A DNA stretch of 64,000 bases from JAJDTQ01 sp963422385 (GCA_963422385.1 OY729432.1:3410001-3474000); one strand, 5' to 3'. Counted from the stretch's first letter, positions 52,559-61,640 are shown. The notes: generated by a model not told the origin, from the sequence alone. A program made the numbers and translations.

Positions 52559-53503
52559 ATGGACAACGAGACGATTACCGCGGTCAAGGGCATTCAGGTG
52601 GGTCACGCCACCAACCTTCGTGCGCGCACCGGGTGTACGGTAGTCCTCTGCATGACCGGTGGCCCCGCCGGCGTCGACGTGCGCGGATTCGCACCCGGCA
52701 CCCGGGAGACCGACGCCGTGAGGCCCGGCCGGCGCGTCGGACGGGCCCACGCCATCCTGTTGACCGGCGGCAGCGCCTTCGGCCTCGATGCGGCCTCCGG
52801 CGTCATGCGCTACCTCGAGGAGCACGGCGCCGGCTTCGCAACCGCTCACGCCGTGGTCCCCATCGTCCCCGCGGCGGTGATCTACGACTTGGGCGTTGGT
52901 GACCCGCGGGTCCGTCCCGACAAGGCCATGGGCCATCGCGCCTGCAAGGCGGCCACCGATGGGCCCGTTCCCACGGGGCGGATCGGCGCCGGTGCCGGCG
53001 CCACGGTGGGAAAGGCGCCGGGCCTGCACGCCGCAGACGGCGGCATCGGCTCCGCCTGCGCCAAGCTGCCAGACGGCGCATCGGTGGGCGCCCTGGTGGT
53101 GGTGAATTCCGCAGGAAATGTCGTCGATCCCGCCACCGGCGAGATCGTCGCAGGTGCCCGCAACGAGAAGTCCGGCCACATGGTCGACGTGACGCCGGCG
53201 TGGCTGCAAGGCCCCGGGGACAAGAGGTCCGGAACCAACACCACCATCGGCGTCATCGCCGCCGACGCGGCACTGTCCCCGGTGGAGGCCGACACGGTGG
53301 CCGCCATGGCCCACGACGGCATCGCCCGAGCCATCCGCCCGTCTCACACGCTCTACGACGGGGACACTCTGTTCGCCCTCTCCACCGGCAAACGCCACGC
53401 CGACGTCAACGCCGTCGGCATCGTTGCCGCCGAATTGGTGGCAAGGCGATTCTCAACGCGGTCGGGCGGTAGGCAGAGCGATTGTGGGCCCATCGAAAGG
53501 TGA
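52559..53503 (+). CDS. P1 family peptidase (DmpA-like), probable C-terminal frameshift
   Basis: The 314-residue protein is a DmpA/L-aminopeptidase-type N-terminal nucleophile hydrolase. Landmarks are GIQVGHATN, LLTGGSAFGLDAASGVM, PIVPAAVIYDLG and the self-cleavage site in SGTNTTIGV, with Thr228 as probable nucleophile. After GIVAAELVA the frame gives an atypical arginine-rich tail. The adjacent frame encodes KAILNAVGR and stops at 53470-53472, the usual family ending. One missing A in the AA run at 53443-53444 would explain this. The ATG at 52559 follows CCGGAG. Confidence 0.87.
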   Translation: MDNETITAVKGIQVGHATNLRARTGCTVVLCMTGGPAGVDVRGFAPGTRETDAVRPGRRVGRAHAILLTGGSAFGLDAASGVMRYLEEHGAGFATAHAVVPIVPAAVIYDLGVGDPRVRPDKAMGHRACKAATDGPVPTGRIGAGAGATVGKAPGLHAADGGIGSACAKLPDGASVGALVVVNSAGNVVDPATGEIVAGARNEKSGHMVDVTPAWLQGPGDKRSGTNTTIGVIAADAALSPVEADTVAAMAHDGIARAIRPSHTLYDGDTLFALSTGKRHADVNAVGIVAAELVARRFSTRSGGRQSDCGPIER

Positions 53504-53613
53504 AGGTGGTCCCCGGTCTGTCCCGCGATCCGGAGGCGGTCCCGGACGTGCCCCCGCCTTCCGCCAAAAGCATGCTTGAGTAGCGGCCCGCTTATCTGGT
53601 AAAGACAAGACAT

Positions 53614-53688
53614 GCGCCCGTAGTGAAAAGGACATCACGAGGGTCTCCGGAACCCTAAGTCCAGGTTCGATTCCTGGCGGGCGCACCA
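53614..53688 (+). tRNA. tRNA-Arg (anticodon CCG)
   Basis: A complete cloverleaf is visible. The acceptor stem is GCGCCCG/CGGGCGC, the D-stem GTGA/TCAC, and the anticodon stem AGGGT/ACCCT encloses loop CTCCGGA (anticodon CCG). The T-stem is CCAGG/CCTGG with loop TTCGATT. The CCA tail is encoded, unlike in the other tRNA-Arg. It reads CGG codons. Confidence 0.95.
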
Positions 53689-53724
53689 TGCCAGGCCGGT
53701 CCACCACCCTAAGCCCGCCGTCTG

Positions 53725-54792
53725 CTACTTCGGCAGCTTGTCGTCGATCCCTCTGACGTACCAGTTCATGCCCAGCAGGGTGCCGTCGTCGAGGTGCTTG
53801 CCCACGCCGACGGCCAGGGAGCCGTCCTGCTTGTGGATGGGGCCGGCGAAGGCGTGCATCTTGCCGGAGCGGATCTTCTCCTCGGTGGCCTTGGCCATGG
53901 CGGCTACGTCGGCGGGCATGTTGGTGTAGGGAGCCATCCCGACCATGCCGGTGGACATGCCTCCCCAAGTGTCCATGGACTTCCAGGACCCGTCAAGCAC
54001 CGCCTTGGTGCGCTGGATGTAGTAGGGCCGCCAGTCGTCGATGATGGCCGTGAGTTGGGTCTTGGGGCCGAATTTGATCATGTCCGAAGCCTGGCCGAAG
54101 GCCAGAGCGCCCTTCTCGCCGGCAATCTGCATGGCCGCGGTGGAATCGGTGTGCTGCGTGATGATGTCCGCCCCTTGTCCTATGAGCACCTTTGCGGCGT
54201 CGGCCTCTTTGCCGGGATCGAACCAGGAGTTCACCCAGACCGTCTTCAGTGTAAAGTTGGGGTTGATGGACTGGGCGCCGAGCATGAAGGCGTTGATGCC
54301 GCGCACCACCTCCGGAATCGGGAACGATGCGATGTAACCGGCGACTCCGCTTTTGGACATCCTGGCTGCGATCCGGCCGATGACGTAGCGGCCTTCGTAG
54401 AAGCGCGAGGAGTAGGTCGATACGTTCCTGGCGCGCTTGTAGCCGGTGGCGTGCTCGAACCTGACCTTGGGGAAACGTTTGGCCACCTTGATGGTGGGGT
54501 CCATGAAGCCGAAGGATGTGGTGAAGATCAGACCGGCGCCTTGCCGGGCCAGACGCGTGATGGCGCGTTCGGTATCCGGCCCCTCGGCGACCTTCTCGAT
54601 GTAGAGGGTCTTGACGCGCTTGCCCAAGGCCTTCTCGACGGCGAGCCGGCCCTGATCGTGCTGGTAGCTCCAGCCGTGGTCCCCGATGGGACCGACGTAG
54701 ATGAAGCCGACCTTCAAGGGGTCTGCCCCGAGGGCGTTCGTGGTGACGAGGAACAGGGCAAGAGCGGCCGCCAACACGATGAACTTTCGCAT
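53725..54792 (-). CDS. BMP/PnrA family ABC substrate-binding protein
   Basis: The 355-residue protein starts with a signal peptide (MRKFIVLAAALALFLVTTN) and then VGFIYVGPIGDHGWSYQHD, the hallmark of BMP/PnrA purine-nucleoside-binding proteins. GADIITQHTDSTAAMQIA and the C-terminal LGMNWYVRGID follow. It should bind a nucleoside or purine in the periplasm. AACCGGAGGAG precedes the ATG. It is the last gene of the importer operon that runs from the ATPase at 58467 down. Confidence 0.92.
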   Translation of the reverse strand: MRKFIVLAAALALFLVTTNALGADPLKVGFIYVGPIGDHGWSYQHDQGRLAVEKALGKRVKTLYIEKVAEGPDTERAITRLARQGAGLIFTTSFGFMDPTIKVAKRFPKVRFEHATGYKRARNVSTYSSRFYEGRYVIGRIAARMSKSGVAGYIASFPIPEVVRGINAFMLGAQSINPNFTLKTVWVNSWFDPGKEADAAKVLIGQGADIITQHTDSTAAMQIAGEKGALAFGQASDMIKFGPKTQLTAIIDDWRPYYIQRTKAVLDGSWKSMDTWGGMSTGMVGMAPYTNMPADVAAMAKATEEKIRSGKMHAFAGPIHKQDGSLAVGVGKHLDDGTLLGMNWYVRGIDDKLPK

Positions 54793-54830
54793 GTTTCTTC
54801 TCCTCCGGTTGAGCAACAGGTGCCGTCCGT

Positions 54831-55751
54831 CTACCGGTCCGGCACGAACGTTTGACCGATACAAGCAGGTGTATTCACTTTCGTCAAGACGCGATTTCCG
54901 GAAATGGCCAGCAGCGCGACGATGGTGACGAGGTACGGCAGGGACGCCAGGAACTGGGGGGGAATGGCGACGCCGATGCCTTGGGCGTAAAGGCCCATGA
55001 TCCACACGGCGCCGAACAGGTAGGCGCCGGCGGCCACGCGGTTCGGCGTCCAGGTGGCGAACACCACCAGCGCCAGTGCGATCCAGCCCCGTCCGGCGGT
55101 CATGTTCTCGATCCACTGCGGCGTGTAGACCAGGGACAGATAACCGCCGGCGAGCCCGGCGCACGCGCCGCCGAAGGCGATGCAGCCGTAGCGCACGCCG
55201 GCCACGTCGTAGCCCAGGGCGTGAGCGGAATGATGGTTGCTGCCGATGGCCCGGATCATCAGTCCCAGGCGGGTGCGGGTGAACACCCAAGCGACCAGTG
55301 CGGTGATGGCCACGGAAGCGTACACCAGCGCGTCCTGGCCGAACAGCACCGGACCGATCAGCGGCAGATCGCTCAGCCCCGGGACGTGCATGGCCCCGAG
55401 CCTGACGCCGGGGAGACCGGTGAACGGCTGGCCGATGAGCCCCGAGAGGCCGATTCCGAACAATGTCAGGGCGAGGCCCGTGGCCATCTGGTTGGCCGCC
55501 AGGGTCTGGGTCAGAAAGGCGAACAGAAGCGCCATGACGATGCCGGCGCCGATGGCCGCGGCCACGCCGGCGGTGGCCGACCCGGTGGTGTATGCGGCCG
55601 CAAAACCGGTTACCGCGCCCATGATCATCATGCCCTCGACCCCCAGGTTGAGCACACCGGAACGTTCCACCACCAGTTCGCCCACCGCCGCCAACAGCAA
55701 CGGCGTCGATGCCGTGATGATGGTGAGCAGAACCGCTTCCAGGGCGCTCAT
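54831..55751 (-). CDS. BMP-type nucleoside ABC permease (second)
   Basis: The 306-residue protein has about eight hydrophobic segments and matches the branched-chain/nucleoside permease family: GELVVERSGVLNLGVEGMM at the N-terminus, and LGLMIRAIGSNHHSAHALGY in the coupling region. It overlaps the upstream permease gene by four bases. It makes the channel together with that protein. Confidence 0.92.
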   Translation of the reverse strand: MSALEAVLLTIITASTPLLLAAVGELVVERSGVLNLGVEGMMIMGAVTGFAAAYTTGSATAGVAAAIGAGIVMALLFAFLTQTLAANQMATGLALTLFGIGLSGLIGQPFTGLPGVRLGAMHVPGLSDLPLIGPVLFGQDALVYASVAITALVAWVFTRTRLGLMIRAIGSNHHSAHALGYDVAGVRYGCIAFGGACAGLAGGYLSLVYTPQWIENMTAGRGWIALALVVFATWTPNRVAAGAYLFGAVWIMGLYAQGIGVAIPPQFLASLPYLVTIVALLAISGNRVLTKVNTPACIGQTFVPDR

Positions 55752-56923
55752 CGCGCGGCCCCCCTGAGGGACTGTCCAGGCAACCGGAATCTGCTGCGAG
55801 TCATGGATGTGTTCCGGAGGCTCACGGGTACTCGCTCGTCCCGTTGCGGGGGGCTCTGCGTTGCCCGCTCCAGCCGTACCCGGCAACGGATCAGCGTGTC
55901 GCAGGTCAGTATGAGGAACAGCAGCAGGCCCTGGAAGACTTGCGCCGTCTTCTCGGAGATGGAGAGCTCCACCTGTGCGGCCTCACCGCCGAGATAGCAG
56001 ATGGCCAGGACCACTCCTCCCACCAGCGCGCCCAGTGGATTCAGCCGTCCGAGGAACGCCACGATGATGGCGGTGAAGCCGTAGCCCGGGGAGATCGTGG
56101 GCTGGAGCTGCCCGACGGGGCCTGCCACCTCGCAGATGCCCGCCAGTCCGGCCAGGGCACCGGAGAGCCCGAAGCAGAGCCACGTGGTTCCCGGCTGCGA
56201 GAAACCGCCGAAGCCGCTGGCGCGAGGGGCCTCCCCCCGTACCCGGATCTCGAAGCCCTTGAGCGTGCGCGCCATGAACACCGCCAGCAACACCACCGCC
56301 AGCACGGCGAAGACCGCGCCCAGATGCACCCGCCCGTCGCCGAAGGTGGCCAGCAGATGCCAGTCGCTGAAGCTGATGGACTTGGGAAAGTTGAACCCGT
56401 GGGGGTCTCGCCACGGGCCGCGCACGAGCCAGTCCAGGAGATACTGCGCCACGTAAACCAGCATCAGGCTGGTGAGGATCTCGTTGGCGCCGAAACGGTT
56501 GCGCAGCAGCGCCGGCACCGCCGCCCAGGCCATGCCGCCGAACATGCCCAACAGCAGCATTGCGGGGATCGCCAGGGCCGAGTCCCACTCGGGCGCGAGG
56601 ATGGGGATGGAGGCGCCGGCCAGGGCGCCCGCGATGAGTTGGCCTTCCGCGCCGATGTTCCAGAGATCCGCGCGAAAGCAGATCGCCAGGCCGGCGCCGA
56701 TCAAGACCAGCGGGGTGGCCTTGACGATAAGCTCCTCCACCGACCACAGGGTGGTCAGCGGTCCGATAAAGTAGACGTAGATGGCGTGCAGGGGATCGAA
56801 CCCGCGGGCGGCGAAGAGGACGCTGCCGAAAAGCACCGTGAGGGCTATGGCGAAGAGCGGAGAGGCGACCTGCATCGCCCGGCTGCGCTCAGGGCGCTTC
56901 TCCAGCACCAGCCTCACGTCCAC
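55748..56923 (-). CDS. BMP-type nucleoside ABC permease (first)
   Basis: The 391-residue membrane protein has family motifs ATPLVLIGAGLAICFRADLWNIGAEGQ and GFEIRVRGEAPRASG. A hydrophilic tail of about 40 residues follows the usual end near RCRVRL; it is arginine/serine-rich and may be an ornamental extension. The start is GTG at 56923, inside the end of the ATPase gene (10-base overlap), implying coupled translation. Confidence 0.9.
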   Translation of the reverse strand: MDVRLVLEKRPERSRAMQVASPLFAIALTVLFGSVLFAARGFDPLHAIYVYFIGPLTTLWSVEELIVKATPLVLIGAGLAICFRADLWNIGAEGQLIAGALAGASIPILAPEWDSALAIPAMLLLGMFGGMAWAAVPALLRNRFGANEILTSLMLVYVAQYLLDWLVRGPWRDPHGFNFPKSISFSDWHLLATFGDGRVHLGAVFAVLAVVLLAVFMARTLKGFEIRVRGEAPRASGFGGFSQPGTTWLCFGLSGALAGLAGICEVAGPVGQLQPTISPGYGFTAIIVAFLGRLNPLGALVGGVVLAICYLGGEAAQVELSISEKTAQVFQGLLLFLILTCDTLIRCRVRLERATQSPPQRDERVPVSLRNTSMTRSRFRLPGQSLRGAAR

Positions 56924-58467
56924 GCGTCCTGGTCCGGCGCCGGGCCGGCTTCGTGCGCTCCGGCCATGAGCATGCCGATGCGCTCCCGATCGATGCCGTC
57001 CGAGCGATAGGTATCGGACAAGGCGCCGCGGGAGATGACCGCGATGCGGTCGGCGATCTCGAAGATCTCGTCGAGGTCCTGGCTGATGACCAGCACCGCG
57101 GCGCCGTCCCGGGCCCGATCCACCAAGGCCTGCCGGATGAGCGCGGCGGCGCCTGCGTCCACGCCCCAGGTAGGCTGATTGATGACCAGGACCCGAGGGT
57201 TCCGGTCCAGCTCACGGCCCACCACGAACTTCTGGAGGTTGCCGCCGGAGAGTGCGTTGGCTTCCTGGTCGTGGCGGCCGGAGCGTACGTCGAAACGTCG
57301 GGTGACTCTGGTCGCCAGGGCGCGGGTGCGGCCGCCGCTGATGAAGCCGGTACGCACCAGATCGTCGCCGGACGCGTGCCGGGTGAGGAGCACGTTCTCC
57401 CACAACCTGAAACCGGGCACGGCGCTGTGTCCAAGCCGCTCCTCTGGCACGAAGGCGGCGCCCAGGCGCCGGCGCTCGGTGATGTCCCGGGCGCCGCACG
57501 GCCGGCCGGCGATGATGACGGACTCGGGCGTGGGAGCCAGCCGTTCGCCGGACAGCACCTCGAACAGCTCGGACTGACCGTTGCCCGCGACGCCGGCCAC
57601 CGCGGCCACCTCGCCGCTCCGAACCTCGAGGGAAACGTTGCGCAACGGCACGCCGAAGGATCCCGCCGCGGGGAGAGAGAGATCGGTGACGGTGAGGGCT
57701 GCGGGGCCGGCGGTCTCCCGCGCCTCTGCGTTCACCGACTGTACATTGGCGCCTACCATGAGCCGCGCCAGCGACCCCGCGGTCTCGGCCCGGGGATCCA
57801 CGTCGGCCACCACCCGGCCACGGCGCAGGATGGTGGCGCGATGACAGAGTTCCCTCAGCTCTTCCAGTCGGTGCGAGATGTAGAGCACTGCGCAGCCGTC
57901 GGACGCCAGCCGTCTCAGCGTGACGAAAAGCTGGCGGGTCTCCTGGGGCGTCAGCACCGCGGTGGGCTCGTCCATGATCAGCAGACGGGGCTCCTGAAGC
58001 AGGCAGCGCACCACCTCGATGCGTTGCCGCACCCCCACGGGGAGATCCGCCACCAGCGCCGCGGGGTCCAGCGGCAGTCCGTATTCTTCGGATACCCGTG
58101 CCACGCGTTGGGCCAGGGCGTCCGGGTCGAACGGGCCGGGCACGGCGAGGGCAACGTTCTCCACCACCGTCAGCGCATCGAACAGCGAGAAGTGCTGGAA
58201 CACCATGCCGATGCCGAGCTGCCGCGCCGCGCCGGGACTCGGCACGGCAACGGTCTCGCCGTGCCAGCGAAGCCGGCCCGCGCTGGGCTGCAACGCACCG
58301 TAGATGATCTTGACCAGTGTGGATTTGCCGGCTCCGTTCTCTCCCAGCAGTGCGTGGATCTCGCCGGGCCGGAGCCTGAGGTTCACCCGGTCGTTGGCCG
58401 TGAACCCGCCGAAGCGCTTGACGATGTCTTCGGCTTCGAGGAGGTAGCCGTCGTCAGTCGTTTCCAT
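56914..58467 (-). CDS. BMP-type nucleoside ABC ATPase (two domains)
   Basis: The 517-residue protein contains two ATPase domains, as in sugar/nucleoside importers. Domain 1 has Walker A GENGAGKST, the PVGVRQRIEVVRCLLQ region and Walker B LIMDEPTAVLTP. Domain 2 has the degenerate Walker A GVAGNGQSE, signature SGGNLQKFV and VLVINQPTWGVD, normal for this class. The ATG at 58467 is used; a TTG one codon earlier is less likely. It heads the transporter genes, behind a candidate promoter and the phosphoribosyltransferase gene. Confidence 0.92.
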   Translation of the reverse strand: METTDDGYLLEAEDIVKRFGGFTANDRVNLRLRPGEIHALLGENGAGKSTLVKIIYGALQPSAGRLRWHGETVAVPSPGAARQLGIGMVFQHFSLFDALTVVENVALAVPGPFDPDALAQRVARVSEEYGLPLDPAALVADLPVGVRQRIEVVRCLLQEPRLLIMDEPTAVLTPQETRQLFVTLRRLASDGCAVLYISHRLEELRELCHRATILRRGRVVADVDPRAETAGSLARLMVGANVQSVNAEARETAGPAALTVTDLSLPAAGSFGVPLRNVSLEVRSGEVAAVAGVAGNGQSELFEVLSGERLAPTPESVIIAGRPCGARDITERRRLGAAFVPEERLGHSAVPGFRLWENVLLTRHASGDDLVRTGFISGGRTRALATRVTRRFDVRSGRHDQEANALSGGNLQKFVVGRELDRNPRVLVINQPTWGVDAGAAALIRQALVDRARDGAAVLVISQDLDEIFEIADRIAVISRGALSDTYRSDGIDRERIGMLMAGAHEAGPAPDQDAWT

Positions 58468-58531
58468 CAAAACAGCCCACTCCGAGCTACACTAGAGCCA
58501 CAATATAAGGTGCCGAAGAGAACGAGCACGC

Positions 58532-58560
58532 ACTATATATGGTGTCATTCCGCGATGCAA
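58532..58560 (-). promoter_or_regulatory. Candidate promoter upstream of the nucleoside importer genes
   Basis: Read on the minus strand, TTGCAT (58560-58555) and TATAGT (58537-58532) are separated by 17 bases in an otherwise AT-richer patch. The transcript would start about 60 bases before the ATPase ATG, giving the importer its own promoter apart from the phosphoribosyltransferase. Confidence 0.45.
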
Positions 58561-58561
58561 G

Positions 58562-58575
58562 CCCCTTGCAAGGGG
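58562..58575 (-). terminator. Short palindromic hairpin after the phosphoribosyltransferase stop
   Basis: CCCCTTGCAAGGGG is a perfect palindrome adjoining the TAA stop (58576-58578). It may end or stabilise the phosphoribosyltransferase message. There is no T-run. Confidence 0.4.
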
Positions 58576-59178
58576 TTACAGCCGCGGCGCGAAGGACGTA
58601 ATGCCGAGCTTGTGCTTGATGATCTCCTCCCGCGTCAGGCCGTGAAGCTCGTGGGGGAAGACCAGCCAGTGATCGGTCTCGTGCACGTAGTAGTCGGGTT
58701 CGCGGTCGGTGCGATTGTTGCCCGGCTTGTAGTAGACGGTGGCCACGCGGGCGTCCGCGGGGGCGTTGCGGCGGGACTTGCGTTTCAGATGTGCCAGCAC
58801 GGCCTCGATGCTGAGACCGGTGTCGAACACGTCGTCGACGATCAGCAGCCCCTGGTCGGCGTTCACGTTGTCGATGATGTATTGCATGCCGTGGATGCCG
58901 ATACGCGAATCCGTCCGCCCGATGCTTTTGTAGAAAGAGGTGCGGATGGCGATGTGGTCGGTCTCTATCCCGAAATAATCCAGCAGTTCCTGTACCGCGA
59001 TGCCGACGGGAGTGCCGCCCCGCCATATGCCGACGATAAAGCTCGGACGGAAGTCGCTTTCCAGGATCTGCATGCCGAGCCGGAACGAGTCATCGAGCAG
59101 CGATTGGGCGCTGATGTAGGTCTTCCTGCTCGTCGCCGGTTCGGCCTGGGATACGGGCTCGACTGGATATTCGGCCAT
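58576..59178 (-). CDS. Purine-type phosphoribosyltransferase
   Basis: The 200-residue protein has the PRPP-binding motif LLIVDDVFDTG (111-121, core VDDVFDTG) and a hypoxanthine/xanthine phosphoribosyltransferase-like layout (FIVGIWRGGTPVG, then RTSFYKSIGRT). It would convert a purine base plus PRPP to the nucleotide. It lies upstream of the BMP-type importer genes, which supports a purine salvage role. GAGAGGAAA precedes the ATG at 59178. Confidence 0.87.
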   Translation of the reverse strand: MAEYPVEPVSQAEPATSRKTYISAQSLLDDSFRLGMQILESDFRPSFIVGIWRGGTPVGIAVQELLDYFGIETDHIAIRTSFYKSIGRTDSRIGIHGMQYIIDNVNADQGLLIVDDVFDTGLSIEAVLAHLKRKSRRNAPADARVATVYYKPGNNRTDREPDYYVHETDHWLVFPHELHGLTREEIIKHKLGITSFAPRL

Positions 59179-59319
59179 CAAGGTTTCCTCTCGACAAACG
59201 CGGCGGAATCGGCACGGGCAAGGTCGCTCTCCCCCTTTTATCCGAAATACCTCATAGTGCAAGCGCAGGCGCAAAATCCGGTTCGTGAACCCGTACCGGA
59301 GACATGGCGTGGCGTCCTG

Positions 59320-60123
59320 TCAGACGGCACGCGCCAGGGTGAGCACCTGAACCTCCCGCGCGCCCGAATGCAGCAGCACCCGGGTGCACTCGTTGACCGT
59401 GGCCCCGGAAGTGTAGACGTCGTCCACGAGCAGCAGTCGCAGGTTCTCGACGGTCCGGCCCGGAGCGATGAAGAAAGCGCCACGTACGTTTGGCCGGCGG
59501 TCCTTCAGGCTCAACATGCTCTGAGGGGCTGTTTCGGTCCTTCTCGTCAGGACAAAGGGATCCAGGGGTATTCCCCAAGCGCGGCCGACTTCCCGCCCCA
59601 GCAGCACGGACTGGTTGAAGCCGCGCCAGCGGAGCCGCCGTGGATGCAGCGGAACCGGAATGATCAGATCAAGAGCCGACGTCCGAAACCACGGCCGGCA
59701 GGCCTGCGCCATGAGCCGGGCGATGGGTTGCCCGAGGGAGACTTGCCGGCCGTACTTGAACCTGTGAATGACCTCACGCAGTGGATGGGAAGCCTCCGAG
59801 TGACGCGGATAGCACGCCCAACTTCGCGCCATGGAGAAAGACGGCGGCTGGAGAAGGCAACCGCCGCACAGGTGGTCGCCTTGCCACTCGTGCAAGTACG
59901 GCCGCCCGCACCGCGGGCAGAACGGCGGCTCGACCGATTGGATCCTTTCTTCACACGATCGGCAGAAACAGCCCGGCGACCGGGACGGCAGCCACGCCTC
60001 GCAGGCTATGCAACACGGCGGGAAGACGACGTCCAGCAACGCCTCCAGCACCTGCCGGGCCCATCTTCCGGGGGAGCGACGGTCGCGCGCGCTTGTATTG
60101 CCCACAAGCCAGGGAATCGGCAC
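59320..60123 (-). CDS. comF: ComF family protein
   Basis: The 267-residue protein has an N-terminal zinc-ribbon-like cysteine set (FPPCCIACEAW, FCRSCEERI, FCPRCGRPY, HLCGGC). A C-terminal phosphoribosyltransferase-like domain ends with the PRPP motif LLLVDDVYTSGATV. The middle motif PVPLHPRRLRWRGFNQS is diagnostic. ComF/GntX proteins take part in DNA uptake or carbon metabolism. The start appears to be GTG at 60123. Confidence 0.92.
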   Translation of the reverse strand: MPIPWLVGNTSARDRRSPGRWARQVLEALLDVVFPPCCIACEAWLPSRSPGCFCRSCEERIQSVEPPFCPRCGRPYLHEWQGDHLCGGCLLQPPSFSMARSWACYPRHSEASHPLREVIHRFKYGRQVSLGQPIARLMAQACRPWFRTSALDLIIPVPLHPRRLRWRGFNQSVLLGREVGRAWGIPLDPFVLTRRTETAPQSMLSLKDRRPNVRGAFFIAPGRTVENLRLLLVDDVYTSGATVNECTRVLLHSGAREVQVLTLARAV

Positions 60124-60190
60124 GCGCCGCCGAAACCTTAGTGGCTCCGAGTCGCCTCGGGTGTCGTTGCGTTCCGGATCAGGCCCGGGA

Positions 60191-61558
60191 CTACAGGAAG
60201 TCTTCCAGTCTGACCTCGTCCATGAAAGGGTACTCGAGCAGCTCGTACTCCGCGGGGTCGACGTCGTCCGGAATGGTGGCGTCGATGCCCATCTTGGAGG
60301 TGGTAGGGAGCGAGCCCTTGGGTAGCCGGGAGGCTTTGAGGGTGGGGTCGAGGTGCTTGCCGCGGGCGCCGGAGACGATGATGACGTCCTCGTCGGGCCG
60401 GACCCGGAAGGCCATGGCCCGCTCCACCGCCATGGGGTCGGTGAGGTCCACGTCGCCGTCGGTGACCACCACGAGCTTGAGGGCGTGGAGCGACATCAGC
60501 GCCAACAGGGCGTTCTTCCCTTCCCCCGGCCGCTTGTCGATGGCGGCATGGAGATGCCAGTAGCAAGCGCTACCCGGGGTGGCATGAACCGCGACGGTCT
60601 TGATGCTGGCCTCGCGCAACGCGCGCCATCCGGCGGCCTCCAGCGGCGGCGCCTCCAGCCAGTCGTTCTCCCACGGCATCAGGATGGTGTGGAGAATCGG
60701 GTTTTTGCGGTGCGTCACCGCCTTGACCCTGAATACCGGGTTCCAGCGGATCGAGCACTGATGCCCGGTGAAATCGCCGTAGCGCCCTTCGTCGATGGTC
60801 CAGCCGTCGGTGGAGATCTCGCCCTCCAGCACGATCTCCGCGTGGGCGGGCACCTCGAGGTCCACGGTCCTGCACTTCACCAGGGGCACCGGCCGGCCAT
60901 GGAGCGCACCGGCCACCGCGAACTCGTCGTAACCCGGCGGCGCCTTGTAGGCCGCGGCTACGAGCTCCGGCGTGCCGGTACCGAAGGCAATGGCGATGGG
61001 TAGAGGCTCGCCCCGCTTGAGCGCCGCTTCGTAGCTGAAGCGCATGTCCGACGGGGACACCAGGTCGATGCCGGTTTCCCGTGGGGTCCGGTACATGAGG
61101 CGATAGCAGCCCGCGTTGCGCCGGCCGGCCGCGTCCCTGGACACCGAGATGCCGGCCGACAGGTAGGGCCCGCCATCCTTTCGGTGCTGGAAGGGAATGG
61201 GCAGCTCGGTGAGGTCCACCTCGTCGCCGGTCTTCACCACTTCCTGGACCGGACCGTCCGCCACCACCTCCGCATCGAGGGGGTTGTCCAGGGCCTCCAT
61301 GAACCTTCGTCCCAGGGTGCGCTGGTCGCAGCCGAGCCCCAGGGCCACCCGTTGGCGCGAGCCCACCAGCCCGCCCACCACCGGGATGGAATAGCCTTCG
61401 ACGTTTTCCATGAGCAGCGCGGTGTCGGCCTGGGCCAGGAGCGTGTGGAGATGGCGCGCATCCACGGGCCTGGTGATGCGTCGGAGCTGGCCCTCGGACT
61501 CCAGCAACGCCACAAGACCGCGCATGTCGTGGTACGGCAGTGTGTGTTTCCCGTTCAT
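60191..61558 (-). CDS. UbiD family decarboxylase (second)
   Basis: The 455-residue protein is a full UbiD-family member, only distantly related to the one at 15026. Its catalytic block reads Glu257-GRYG-Asp262 rather than E-GPFG-E, so the second acid is Asp. Other landmarks are LGLGCDQ (about 74-80), GGPYLSAGI, and KPGEGKN-like RPGEGKNALLALM. It depends on prenylated FMN and would decarboxylate an aromatic or acrylic acid. No UbiX is nearby. A leader hairpin and candidate promoter lie upstream. Confidence 0.88.
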   Translation of the reverse strand: MNGKHTLPYHDMRGLVALLESEGQLRRITRPVDARHLHTLLAQADTALLMENVEGYSIPVVGGLVGSRQRVALGLGCDQRTLGRRFMEALDNPLDAEVVADGPVQEVVKTGDEVDLTELPIPFQHRKDGGPYLSAGISVSRDAAGRRNAGCYRLMYRTPRETGIDLVSPSDMRFSYEAALKRGEPLPIAIAFGTGTPELVAAAYKAPPGYDEFAVAGALHGRPVPLVKCRTVDLEVPAHAEIVLEGEISTDGWTIDEGRYGDFTGHQCSIRWNPVFRVKAVTHRKNPILHTILMPWENDWLEAPPLEAAGWRALREASIKTVAVHATPGSACYWHLHAAIDKRPGEGKNALLALMSLHALKLVVVTDGDVDLTDPMAVERAMAFRVRPDEDVIIVSGARGKHLDPTLKASRLPKGSLPTTSKMGIDATIPDDVDPAEYELLEYPFMDEVRLEDFL

Positions 61559-61587
61559 GGCGTCCGCTTGCTCCCTATGTCGTCAAG

Positions 61588-61640
61588 GCTCCCCGATTCG
61601 CGTGGGGAGCTATAATAATTCCATGCCAAGACAGAGGCAA
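61588..61640 (-). promoter_or_regulatory. Candidate promoter and leader inverted repeat for the second UbiD gene
   Basis: On the minus strand TTGCCT (61640-61635) and TATTAT (61617-61612) are 17 bases apart. Immediately downstream, GCTCCCC/GGGGAGC (61588-61594 and 61604-61610) forms a 7-bp inverted repeat near the expected transcription start, a plausible operator. The rest of the 61559-61706 gap shows nothing else. Confidence 0.4.

Noticed and set aside
53725..55290. Longer reading of the BMP binding protein (521 codons)
   Set aside because: The extra N-terminal part is a shadow of the upstream permease gene; a signal peptide and strong ribosome binding site mark the start at 54792.
56953..60141. 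A 1062-codon open frame on the plus strand
   Set aside because: It lies antisense to the nucleoside ATPase, phosphoribosyltransferase and ComF genes, whose motifs are intact on the minus strand.
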